Source: Pseudomonadota bacterium (GTDB lineage: Bacteria > Pseudomonadota > Alphaproteobacteria > GCA-2731375). Taken from it: a stretch of DNA of 52,951 nt. The notes beneath the pieces are model-generated. The model was not told the origin of the DNA and ran no database searches. It saw nothing but the letters and a program-made list of their open reading frames with translations. How positions within the stretch are numbered: position 1 is the stretch's first letter; every line of letters begins with the position of its first letter. The stretch is from NCBI GenBank assembly GCA_027623205.1, contig JAQBYC010000017.1, forward strand, positions 1-52,951, given 5' to 3'. Position numbers and translations under genes: made by a program. Shown piece after piece: positions 9,129-16,530 of this stretch.

Positions 9129-10415
9129 CTAGCGCCGCCGTATATGCGGCCATATCAAACTTGCCAGGACCAAGGCGACGATGCCTTCGCCGGTCATAAT
9201 GCTGACCGCCATGGCGCCACCGAACCGGTCAGCCAGCAGGCCCAATTGCAGCACGCCGAGAGGGTTCACCCCGATGCAGACGGCCAGCACGCCCATCAAC
9301 CGGCTGCGCATTTCCGGTGGGGCGGCGGTAAAGATGATGGTGCTTTGCATGGCGGCAAAGCCGGCAACGCCCAGCCCGCCCAGAAATAAAATGCCCAGGG
9401 ACAGGGAGTACCATTGGGATAGGGAAAAGGCGAAAATGGCGCAAAGAAAGACCACCGAGCCATAGTAATAGATCCGCGAGAAATGCCGGGGCCGGGCCAA
9501 GTTGGCGATCACCGTGGCCCCCAGCAATGCGCCTGTGGCATCGGCGGAGAGCAACAGACCCGTGGCGACCGCTTCCTGGCCCAAAACCTGTGCGCCGATC
9601 ACCGGCACCATGGCCCCATAGGGAAAGCCGAATAGATTGACCACCATGGTAATAAACAGCGTCCCCATGACCCGCGGATCGGAGCGGATATAACGCAGAC
9701 CCTCGACGATCTGTGCCAGCATCCGTGGCGCGGGGGCACCGTGCGCCGTGGCCTCATAGCGAGCCCCCCAGACAAACCAAAAGCCCAAGGAGAACAATAC
9801 AGCGCCCAGAAGGTAAATCCCCGGTAGGCCAAAGGACTGCAATACCAGGCCGCCCAGGACGGGACCCACCAGGCGCATGCAATGATTGGTCGCGCTGTCC
9901 AGGGTCATGGCGACGCCGGCGCCGTCCGTGCCGGCCTTGTTGCCCGCGATGATGCCCAGCATGGTGCGCCGGACCGGGAATTCCAGGGTGCCGTACAGGC
10001 CGGAGGCAAAAGCGCCCAGGGCCACATGCCATAGCTCAATCCGCCCGGTCAGGGCCAGAAAGGCCAAAACGCTCGAGATCAGAGCCAGCAAGCACAGGCC
10101 GCATAACAACATAAGCCGCCGGTCAAAACGGTCGGCGATGGCGCCGGTAAAGGCGCTGAAAAACAACATGGGCAGGGTGCGCACCATGGTCAGCAAGGCC
10201 ACCATCAGGGCCGAACCGGTAACCTCGAAGGTGAAGACGCCGACAGCCAGGATTTCCAGCCAACGCATCATCCAGCCCAGGCCGCCCGCCAGCCAGATGC
10301 GGCGGAAATCCTTGTCGCGGATCAGAATTCGGGGCGTGACCGCGGCCTGACGCCCCCTGCCGGCTACCACGCCGGTCGCCGCCCTGGCCGCGGATTCGCC
10401 ATCTAATTCGGACAA
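9129..10415 (-). CDS. MFS transporter (enterobactin-exporter-like, MFS_3 type)
   Basis: A 428-residue transporter with about 12 hydrophobic segments and the MFS signature ADRFDRRLM after TM2; the C-terminal half carries PPEMRSRLMGVL. It resembles drug/siderophore exporters of the EntS/MFS_3 group. It is a paralogue of the transporter at 29180-30385. It starts only 9 bases after the stop of the UGA-containing GrdB-like gene, hence probably one transcript. The start here is a TTG with only a weak GGGG before it; the N-terminal 28 residues precede the alignable region, so the exact start is uncertain. Confidence 0.87.
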   Translation of the reverse strand: MSELDGESAARAATGVVAGRGRQAAVTPRILIRDKDFRRIWLAGGLGWMMRWLEILAVGVFTFEVTGSALMVALLTMVRTLPMLFFSAFTGAIADRFDRRLMLLCGLCLLALISSVLAFLALTGRIELWHVALGAFASGLYGTLEFPVRRTMLGIIAGNKAGTDGAGVAMTLDSATNHCMRLVGPVLGGLVLQSFGLPGIYLLGAVLFSLGFWFVWGARYEATAHGAPAPRMLAQIVEGLRYIRSDPRVMGTLFITMVVNLFGFPYGAMVPVIGAQVLGQEAVATGLLLSADATGALLGATVIANLARPRHFSRIYYYGSVVFLCAIFAFSLSQWYSLSLGILFLGGLGVAGFAAMQSTIIFTAAPPEMRSRLMGVLAVCIGVNPLGVLQLGLLADRFGGAMAVSIMTGEGIVALVLASLIWPHIRRR

Positions 10416-10424
10416 AATCCCCGC

Positions 10425-11297
10425 TTAATCACCCGCCGCCGCTTCAGCCAGCCGGCGGTCTTCCTCCCGCTGATAGCGCACGGTCAGGTCGCGGGGCTGG
10501 CGCACATCGTCGGCGGATTGGTCCGCGGCGGCGTTTTTCCAGGCGTCGCCCCCAGGCCAGGTTTGTGCCAGCGGAACGATCTCGCCGGGGCTTTGGATGC
10601 TCTCGAACGCCGCCATGGCCTGCCGCGCGATGGCCAATTGCTGTTTCGGATTAAAGGCCGGCCCGCCGCCATGGCCTAAAGGAAAATCCATGAACACGGC
10701 CCGTGGCGGCCAGCCGAACTTGACGATATCCAGGGCCGTCCCCATGCACAGGGTCGGAATGCCGCGGGCTTCCAGGTAACGTGCGATCAGACACACGGTC
10801 TGATGACATACCGGTCACAACGGCACCAGATAGGCGACATCCACGCCTTCCGCCGCAAAGGCAGCGTGCAGGGCCGGGGCCAGCTCTTCCTCAACCCGCC
10901 GTTTTGAATAGACCGCTCCCATGCAGGAGAAAAAATTGTCCCCGATGCCGCCGATCACGCCTTCCGCGGCGAGCCTCCGCAACGGCTCTATGGGGAAGGC
11001 GCAATTGGCGTCTTTACGGGCGTCGGGCAGATAGTTTTCAGTCAGATGGGAAAAGCGCAAGTCCTCTACCGGGGTATCCGACGGTATGACCCGGTGCGAG
11101 GCATCATCCTTGTAGAAATAGGCCACCTGCCCGGCAACATAGGTGCCGGCGGTTGACAGCATGCCGACACGGCACTCAGACAGCGGCTTGGCCAGCGGCG
11201 TCCAGGGCGGCGGCTCCGTCGCCTCGTGCCAGCCATAGGGCGCATAGCCCAGTTTGCTATACTTCTCCCGAATGGTCTTCATATATTCAACAGGCAT
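10425..11297 (-). CDS. GrdB-family (glycine/sarcosine/betaine reductase B-like) protein with in-frame UGA, probable selenoprotein
   Basis: Two open stretches, 10818-11297 and 10425-10814, lie in the same frame and are separated only by one TGA at 10815-10817. Read through, they give one 290-residue protein with U at residue 161 in LVPL-U-PVCHQT, a U-x-x-C redox motif. N-terminal features VGMLSTAGTYV, HLTENYLPDAR and IGGIGDNFFSCMG, and the C-terminal PLGHGGGPAFNPKQQ, match my memory of the proteobacterial GRDB family, whose members carry Sec or Cys at this point. A SECIS-like hairpin follows the UGA. The start is taken at the second ATG (11297), ten bases after AAGGAG; the first ATG (11306) is too close to it. 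The reaction is unknown; it is unlikely to be clostridial glycine reductase, since GrdA, GrdC, GrdD and thioredoxin partners are absent. Alternative: a pseudogene with a nonsense mutation. Confidence 0.82.
10775..10817 (-). promoter_or_regulatory. Putative UGA selenocysteine codon and bacterial SECIS hairpin
   Basis: On the mRNA strand the UGA (10815-10817) is followed by a stem AUCAGAC / GUCUGAU (10798-10804 with 10786-10792) closed by the loop CGUGU (10793-10797). The loop begins 17 nt after the UGA and has G as its second base. Published bacterial SECIS rules ask for a small apical loop 16-37 nt from the UGA with G in the first two positions, so this fits. A lower stem, UGU/GCA and GGUA/UACC, extends it to 10775-10812. 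The hairpin lies inside coding sequence, as in bacteria. Confidence 0.72.
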
Positions 11298-11356
11298 GAC
11301 GTCCATGCTCCTTTTCCAGACTCATGCTTCGATACTAGGCCAGCCCGGTGTCTTGC

Positions 11357-12490
11357 TCAACCACGCGCCAGGGCGCGGGAGATGACCAGTTTCTGGATAT
11401 CGTTGGTGCCTTCGTAGATGCGGTAGACCCGCACGTCGCGGAGGATCTTGGCGACGGGGAAATCTTCCAGATAGCCATTACCGCCAAAAGTTTGCAAAGC
11501 GGCCGAGGCCACTTGTTCCGCCATGTCCGAAGCGAACAGCTTGGCCATCGAGGCTTCCATCAAACTTGGCGCGCCGCTGTCGAGAAGTTCGGCTGCGTGC
11601 AGATACATTTGGCGCCCGGCCTCGATCTGGGTGGCCATATCGGCCAGGCGAAAGGCCACCGCCTGATGTTCAATAATCGGCCTACCGAACGCCTCCCGCT
11701 CCCGGGCATAGGCCAGGGCCGCTTCGTAGGCCGCCCGCGCCCCACCCACCGCCTGGGCCGCCACACCGATGCGCCCGACGGATAGGTTGGCCAGGGCAAT
11801 GCCCAGGCCCCGGCCCTCTTCGCCCAGCATGTCGCTGGCCGGCACCCGCATATCTTCGAGCGCGATGGCGCAAGTATCGTTGCTGCGATGGCCCAATTTG
11901 GCCTCTTCCCGCAGCACTTTGTATCCAGGATTGTCCGTTGGTGTGAGAAAGGCCGAGATCCCCCGCTTGCCAGCCGTCGGGTCCGTGACGGCGATGATCA
12001 TGGCGACGGCGCCGCGCCGCCCGGCGGTGATGAATTGTTTTTGGCCGTTCAGCACGAAATGATCGCCCTGACGGGTGGCCCGGGTCAGAATGGCCGAGGC
12101 ATCGGAACCCGTGTGCGGTTCCGTCAACAGGAATGTCCCGATCATCTCGCCCCTGGTCATGGGCGGGAAGAACCGTTGCTTCTGGACCTCGGTGCCGTGA
12201 TCGCGCAGGGCCGCCATGACCGGTGAATTGTTGGCCGCCATCAGATTGGCGATACCGCCATCAGCGGCCGAAATCTCCTCCATGGCGACGACGTAGGAGA
12301 CGAAATCGGCCCCGGCGCCGCCCCATTCCGGGCCGACGCAGATGCCCATCAGACCGGCCCGGCCCATCCTGCGCATCAGTTCCGCTGGCGCGCCGGTCTT
12401 TTCCCATTGCCTGACGTTGGGCAGAATTTCCGTCTGGGCAAAGCGGCGCGCGGTATCCTGGATCATCCGCTGTTCTTCGCTTAAATGCAT
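11357..12490 (-). CDS. Acyl-CoA dehydrogenase
   Basis: A 377-residue FAD flavoenzyme that would oxidise an acyl-CoA to the enoyl-CoA. Signatures: FLLTEPHTGSDAS, VLNGQKQFITAG, RIGVAAQAVG, QTFGGNGYLEDFPV and the C-terminal YEGTNDIQ, whose Glu is at the usual catalytic base position. The length and FVSYVVAMEEIS resemble short/branched-chain and glutaryl-type enzymes; specificity unknown. Its ATG overlaps the TGA of the EamA gene (TGATG), indicating translational coupling. It precedes the putative selenoprotein by 59 bp. Confidence 0.93.
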   Translation of the reverse strand: MHLSEEQRMIQDTARRFAQTEILPNVRQWEKTGAPAELMRRMGRAGLMGICVGPEWGGAGADFVSYVVAMEEISAADGGIANLMAANNSPVMAALRDHGTEVQKQRFFPPMTRGEMIGTFLLTEPHTGSDASAILTRATRQGDHFVLNGQKQFITAGRRGAVAMIIAVTDPTAGKRGISAFLTPTDNPGYKVLREEAKLGHRSNDTCAIALEDMRVPASDMLGEEGRGLGIALANLSVGRIGVAAQAVGGARAAYEAALAYAREREAFGRPIIEHQAVAFRLADMATQIEAGRQMYLHAAELLDSGAPSLMEASMAKLFASDMAEQVASAALQTFGGNGYLEDFPVAKILRDVRVYRIYEGTNDIQKLVISRALARG

Positions 12491-13182
12491 CAGCCCTGTC
12501 GTCCCGCTGCAATCAAAATTACGCCGGCAACCACCATGGCCACCATTGCCAGCCGGCGCAAGGTGACCGTTTCTCGGCGGAATAGTATCAGATCCAACAA
12601 CTGGGTGAACAGCGGCGTGGTTGATACCAAGGGCACGACAATGCTGGCCGGCGCAAACGCCAGGGCCGCGTTCATGCTCCACACCGCCCGGCTATGCACA
12701 ATGCCGGCGGCGCCCAGGGGAAAGATCGGTGCCCATAGAGGCCAGGGGCGGGTCGCTCCATCTTTCATTCCGCCCCCCATGGTTTGCACCGCCGTACCGG
12801 CGACCACCGCCAGGGTGCCCAAGACGATGGCCCGGGTCAGTTCCTCGCTCGGCAACGACACGCCAAACAATGCCGCGAACAGGGGCGTGGTGGCGGTCAG
12901 CGTAGAGGTCAGGGTGGGTCCCAGACGCCGGACCGCCGCCAGGGCCAGATTCGCGGACAGCACCGGACGGAACAATCCCACGGCGACAAAGATCAGAAAC
13001 CCTGAACCAGCCCAATAGCCGCGCCGCAAAAAGAATGGCGAGAGCAGCCAATAGAACCCGGCGGTGGCGCCAGTATCGATCAGGGTGCCGGTGCGCGAAT
13101 CTCCGTGGCGCAGGCCCAAATACAGAAACTGAATGCCCATGGAAAAAAAGACGCCGCCAGGGATTGCGCCACCGCCAGCCAT
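12490..13182 (-). CDS. EamA/DMT-family transporter, N-terminus apparently frameshifted
   Basis: A 230-residue membrane protein with two EamA halves, recognisable by SANLALAAVRRLGPT / STLTATTPLFAALFG and SIVVPLVSTTPLFTQLLD. DMT exporters usually have 10 TM segments and about 280-300 residues, so this one is short. The ATG at 13182 has GGAGG seven bases upstream, but the first residues (MAGGGAIPGG) are not membrane-like. In another frame, bases 13211 to about 13150 encode FGGQLEAAEWLAVAQSLAA, a much better transporter N-terminus. The two frames would join if the run of seven T (13143-13149 on the minus strand) had one more T. This suggests a frameshift, a sequencing error or slippage. Substrate unknown. 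Confidence 0.78.
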   Translation of the reverse strand: MAGGGAIPGGVFFSMGIQFLYLGLRHGDSRTGTLIDTGATAGFYWLLSPFFLRRGYWAGSGFLIFVAVGLFRPVLSANLALAAVRRLGPTLTSTLTATTPLFAALFGVSLPSEELTRAIVLGTLAVVAGTAVQTMGGGMKDGATRPWPLWAPIFPLGAAGIVHSRAVWSMNAALAFAPASIVVPLVSTTPLFTQLLDLILFRRETVTLRRLAMVAMVVAGVILIAAGRQG

Positions 13183-13223
13183 TCGGCAGCCTCCAGTTGT
13201 CCGCCAAACACCCGCGTGATCGA

Positions 13224-14024
13224 TTATTTCGGCGACCATTTGGTGACCGGCCGCGTCATCTTCTCACCGGCAACGGAAACCGCCTCGACCCGCTCGTCAA
13301 AGAAACACAGATAGTCCTTGATGCGGGCCGCCTCGGCCACTGGTGCGGGATAACTCCAGACCAGATCTTCGAAACATTCTTCACCCAGGTTCAGGTGCCA
13401 ATACGCAGCCGTACCCTTGTAGGGGCAGTCCGTGCGCCGCCCGGACGGCGCCAACAGCTCCATCCGGACATCCTCTTTCGGCAGATAATAGCGCGGGGGC
13501 AGGCCGGTTTCGAACAGCATACGGGCCCGGCTGCTTTCCGCCACCATCTGACCCGCCACCGTGATGCGTACCGGACGGGACGAGCCCAGAATATCCAGGC
13601 GCACGCGGGGGTCTCTGGCGTGGACGAAAACCTCTTCGTCCTCCTCAAACCAATGATCCATGCGATCCCAATAAAAAGCCACGTAGTCCTTGATCTCGGC
13701 GGTTTCGGGATAAGGATTGGGATAGCCCCAGACCGCGTTTTCCGCCGCCCGGTCCCCCACTTTCACCGTCCAATAGGCGGCATCGCCCTTGAAGGGGCAA
13801 TGGGTCGAATGATCGGTCGCCTGCAACAGATCCTGGCGCACATCGTCAAAGGGAAAGTAATAGACCGGAACATGATTGCTTTCGTACAGATATTGCGCGC
13901 GGGCGGTATCCACCAGGGTTTCACCATTGAAGACCACCCGCAGGCGCTTCTGGCAGGCCTCGAAATGCACGTCATATCCTGGGTGCTTGTCATACAATGA
14001 TGGTCGTTGGCTGGTTTCTGTCAT
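13224..14024 (-). CDS. Tandem DUF427 protein
   Basis: A 266-residue protein made of two copies of DUF427 (about residues 25-120 and 140-240). The paired motifs show the duplication: DVRQDLLQATDHSTHCPFKG against DVRMELLAPSGRRTDCPYKG, each followed by AAYW and by a W-YP-P stretch. DUF427 is a small beta fold of unknown biochemical role, sometimes linked to nucleotidyltransferase-like proteins. The start at 14024 has GGGAG eight bases upstream. It is probably the first gene of the block that runs through the selenoprotein to the MFS gene. Confidence 0.9.
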   Translation of the reverse strand: MTETSQRPSLYDKHPGYDVHFEACQKRLRVVFNGETLVDTARAQYLYESNHVPVYYFPFDDVRQDLLQATDHSTHCPFKGDAAYWTVKVGDRAAENAVWGYPNPYPETAEIKDYVAFYWDRMDHWFEEDEEVFVHARDPRVRLDILGSSRPVRITVAGQMVAESSRARMLFETGLPPRYYLPKEDVRMELLAPSGRRTDCPYKGTAAYWHLNLGEECFEDLVWSYPAPVAEAARIKDYLCFFDERVEAVSVAGEKMTRPVTKWSPK

Positions 14025-14143
14025 GATTTGTCTCCCAGACGTTATCATCGCCCTGCTGCGGTTCGGGTGCAACTTGGATGGAGTTGCCGACTTGATGCCG
14101 TTAAGCTCGTCACCTGACTGTACTGTGAGCAGGGAAGCTGAAG

Positions 14144-15316
14144 ATGACAAGGCCGATGATCAGGGCGATGCTTTGGGCCGTGGCGGCGGGTCTCGCGCTC
14201 GCGGCGGCTGCCGTGCGGGCGCAAAGCCCGCTGGCCGATGCCCATATCCACTACAGTCATGATGCCTGGGACATGTTGCCGCCGGCCGAGGCGATCAAGG
14301 TCTTGCGCCAGGCTGGCCTGAAAAAGGCGTTCGTTTCCTCTTCCAGCGACCAGGGGACACAGATGCTCTACGAACAGGCGCCGGATCTCATCGTGCCCGT
14401 GCTGCGGCCCTACCGGCGGCGTGGGGAAACCGGCACCTGGTTCCACGATGATAGTGTCGCCGACATGGTGGCGGGCCTTTTGGCAAAGAATACTTATGCC
14501 GGCATCGGCGAGTTCCACCTCTTCGGCGAGAATGCCGATCTTCCCGTTCCCCGGCGCATGGTGCAACTGGCGGCGAAGCATAAGATATTCCTGCATGCCC
14601 ACTCCGATGCCGACGCCATTGCGCGTATCTTTTTGCAAGACCCGGACGCACGGGTGCTGTGGGCGCATTCCGGTTTCGACCAACCGGCCGCCATCGCGGT
14701 GATGTTGCGTAAATACAAGAATCTATGGTCGGACCTGGCTTTCCGTTCGGATCATGCCTCGGACGGAAAGGTCGATCCCGAGTGGCGCAGAATTTTCATG
14801 GAATTTCCGGACCGCTTCCTGATCGGCACCGATACGTTCGCCCCGGAACGCTGGTATTTCGTGATCGAGCATGCTGCATGGTCGCGGGCGTGGCTCGCCG
14901 GTCTTCCCAAGGACGTTGGCGAGAATATCGCCTACCGCAATGCCGAGACCCTGGCCAACTGGGCCTTGGGGGGCGATGGTTCCACCTGTGCCTCGGGGAT
15001 TACGATGTCGAAAGACGGCTATCGCCTGTCCTACGGTTTTGAACCCGCGGCGATCCAGGTTGGCCGGCCGTTCGCAGTGCGGATCGCTGTATGCGCTCCG
15101 GAGAATGCGCCGTTTGCCGGCGAGGTACGGGTGGGCGCGGCCATGCCGGCGCACGGCCACGGCATGAACTACAAACCCGCTGTACAAAAGACCGCCCCGG
15201 GCCTGTATTATGCCCAAGGCCTGATGCTGCATATGCGCGGCCATTGGCAGTTCAATTTCCAACTGCTTACGGAGACGGGGATTGTGCGCCTGGGCGCCGA
15301 TCATCAGCAAAAATGA
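14144..15316 (+). CDS. Exported amidohydrolase with C-terminal YtkA-like domain
   Basis: A 390-residue protein with a signal peptide (residues 1-26, ending AVRA-QS). Residues about 30-275 form an amidohydrolase TIM barrel: DAHIHYSHD (His34, His36), HAHSDAD, WAHSGF and IGTDTF would hold the metal. The barrel is followed by a beta domain (about 290-390) with MPAHGHGMNYKP and HMRGHWQFNFQL, the hallmark of YtkA-like domains, which are associated with copper or respiratory proteins. The barrel-YtkA fusion is unusual in my experience. The next gene, a di-haem cytochrome, overlaps by four bases (ATGA), so the two are translationally coupled and probably act together in the periplasm. Confidence 0.82.
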   Translation: MTRPMIRAMLWAVAAGLALAAAAVRAQSPLADAHIHYSHDAWDMLPPAEAIKVLRQAGLKKAFVSSSSDQGTQMLYEQAPDLIVPVLRPYRRRGETGTWFHDDSVADMVAGLLAKNTYAGIGEFHLFGENADLPVPRRMVQLAAKHKIFLHAHSDADAIARIFLQDPDARVLWAHSGFDQPAAIAVMLRKYKNLWSDLAFRSDHASDGKVDPEWRRIFMEFPDRFLIGTDTFAPERWYFVIEHAAWSRAWLAGLPKDVGENIAYRNAETLANWALGGDGSTCASGITMSKDGYRLSYGFEPAAIQVGRPFAVRIAVCAPENAPFAGEVRVGAAMPAHGHGMNYKPAVQKTAPGLYYAQGLMLHMRGHWQFNFQLLTETGIVRLGADHQQK

Positions 15317-16473
15317 AACCAACGGCTCGGGTTCTGTACGCCGCGTTGTTGGCGGCGCATTTTCTGTTTCCGGCAGCGGCGCACAGCGCCGGCGTTTCGT
15401 TCACCGAAGACGAGCGCGCGACTATTCTGTCCCATGGCCCCTGGCCGCCAGGTATTGCGCCGGATTCTACCAACCGCGTATCGGGCGAGGCCAGCGCCAT
15501 CGCCCTGGGGGAACGGCTATTCGCCGATCCCCGACTATCATCCACGGGCACGGTGGCCTGCGCCACCTGTCATGTCGCGGCCCTCGCCTTCACCGATGGC
15601 CAGCCCCTGGGACGCGGCCTGAGACCCCTCGTGCGCAATACGCCGACGGTTTTAAATGCCCGCTTCAACCGCTGGTACGGCTGGGCTGGCGCCGTCGATA
15701 CCTTGTGGGGGGCCAGCATACGCCCGCTCCTTGCGCCCAGCGAAATGGCGGCGACCGAGGATCACGTCGCGCGCCTGCTTGTCGCTGACGCAGCACTGGC
15801 CAGCCTTTTCAAAACCGCATTCGGGGTTAATTCAAACGCTCTACCAGCCGGCGAAATATTGGTTGCCGTGGGTAAGGCCCTGGCCGCATTCCAGGAAACC
15901 CTGATGACCGGACGGACGCCCTTTGACGCGTTTCGGGATGCGCTGGCCAGCAACGATGGAACGGCCATGGCGCGGTATACACAGTCAGCGCAAAGGGGCT
16001 TGAAGATATTTGTCGGCAGGGGGCGTTGCAGCTTTTGCCACATGGGTTCCAGCTTCACCAATGGCGAGTTCGACGATGCGGGCATATCCTATTTCATCAG
16101 CGCTGGCAAAGTAGATAAGGGCCGCTATGAAGGTATCCGGCATTTCCGCCAATCGTCATTTTCAGGGTCTGGCGGTCATTCCGACAACCCCCATGACGCC
16201 AATGCCAATCTGACCCGTCACGTCTCCTTGCAGCAACGTGATTGGGGGGCTTTCAAGGTACCGTCCCTGCGTAATGTGGCCCAGACCGCCCCTTATATGC
16301 ACAACGGCAGCCTGGCGAGCCTGCATGATGTCGCCAGGCATTACTCTGAGATCAATACGGAGCGCTTGCACACCAACGGCACCGCCATCCTGCGGCCGCT
16401 TCATCTGACGGCGGTGGAGATCGATGATCTTGTGGCGTTTTTGGAATCATTGACAAGCGGGAAATTGCGATGA
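15313..16473 (+). CDS. Di-haem cytochrome c peroxidase / MauG-family protein
   Basis: A 386-residue periplasmic protein with a signal peptide (about 1-26). Two c-type haem sites are visible, CATCH (83-87) and CSFCH (239-243). RNTPTVLNARFN, PLLAPSEM and the late PSLRNVAQTAPYMHNGS match the CCP/MauG family. Such enzymes reduce hydrogen peroxide or oxidise side chains of a partner protein (MauG on methylamine dehydrogenase, MbnH on MbnP). The frame is open further upstream, but the ATG at 15313 overlapping the amidohydrolase stop gives a proper signal peptide. The coupling suggests the YtkA-tailed amidohydrolase is its partner. Confidence 0.9.
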   Translation: MKPTARVLYAALLAAHFLFPAAAHSAGVSFTEDERATILSHGPWPPGIAPDSTNRVSGEASAIALGERLFADPRLSSTGTVACATCHVAALAFTDGQPLGRGLRPLVRNTPTVLNARFNRWYGWAGAVDTLWGASIRPLLAPSEMAATEDHVARLLVADAALASLFKTAFGVNSNALPAGEILVAVGKALAAFQETLMTGRTPFDAFRDALASNDGTAMARYTQSAQRGLKIFVGRGRCSFCHMGSSFTNGEFDDAGISYFISAGKVDKGRYEGIRHFRQSSFSGSGGHSDNPHDANANLTRHVSLQQRDWGAFKVPSLRNVAQTAPYMHNGSLASLHDVARHYSEINTERLHTNGTAILRPLHLTAVEIDDLVAFLESLTSGKLR

Positions 16474-16530
16474 ACTTACGGTTGGCCCGGTGAGTTGGCC
16501 TCGGCAAAAAGCGGAAAGGAACGATTGGGC

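Noticed and set aside
10815-10817. Nonsense mutation making the GrdB-like gene a pseudogene
   Set aside because: The frame is otherwise intact on both sides, the UGA falls exactly at a U-x-x-C redox position and a SECIS-like hairpin follows; kept only as the alternative explanation.
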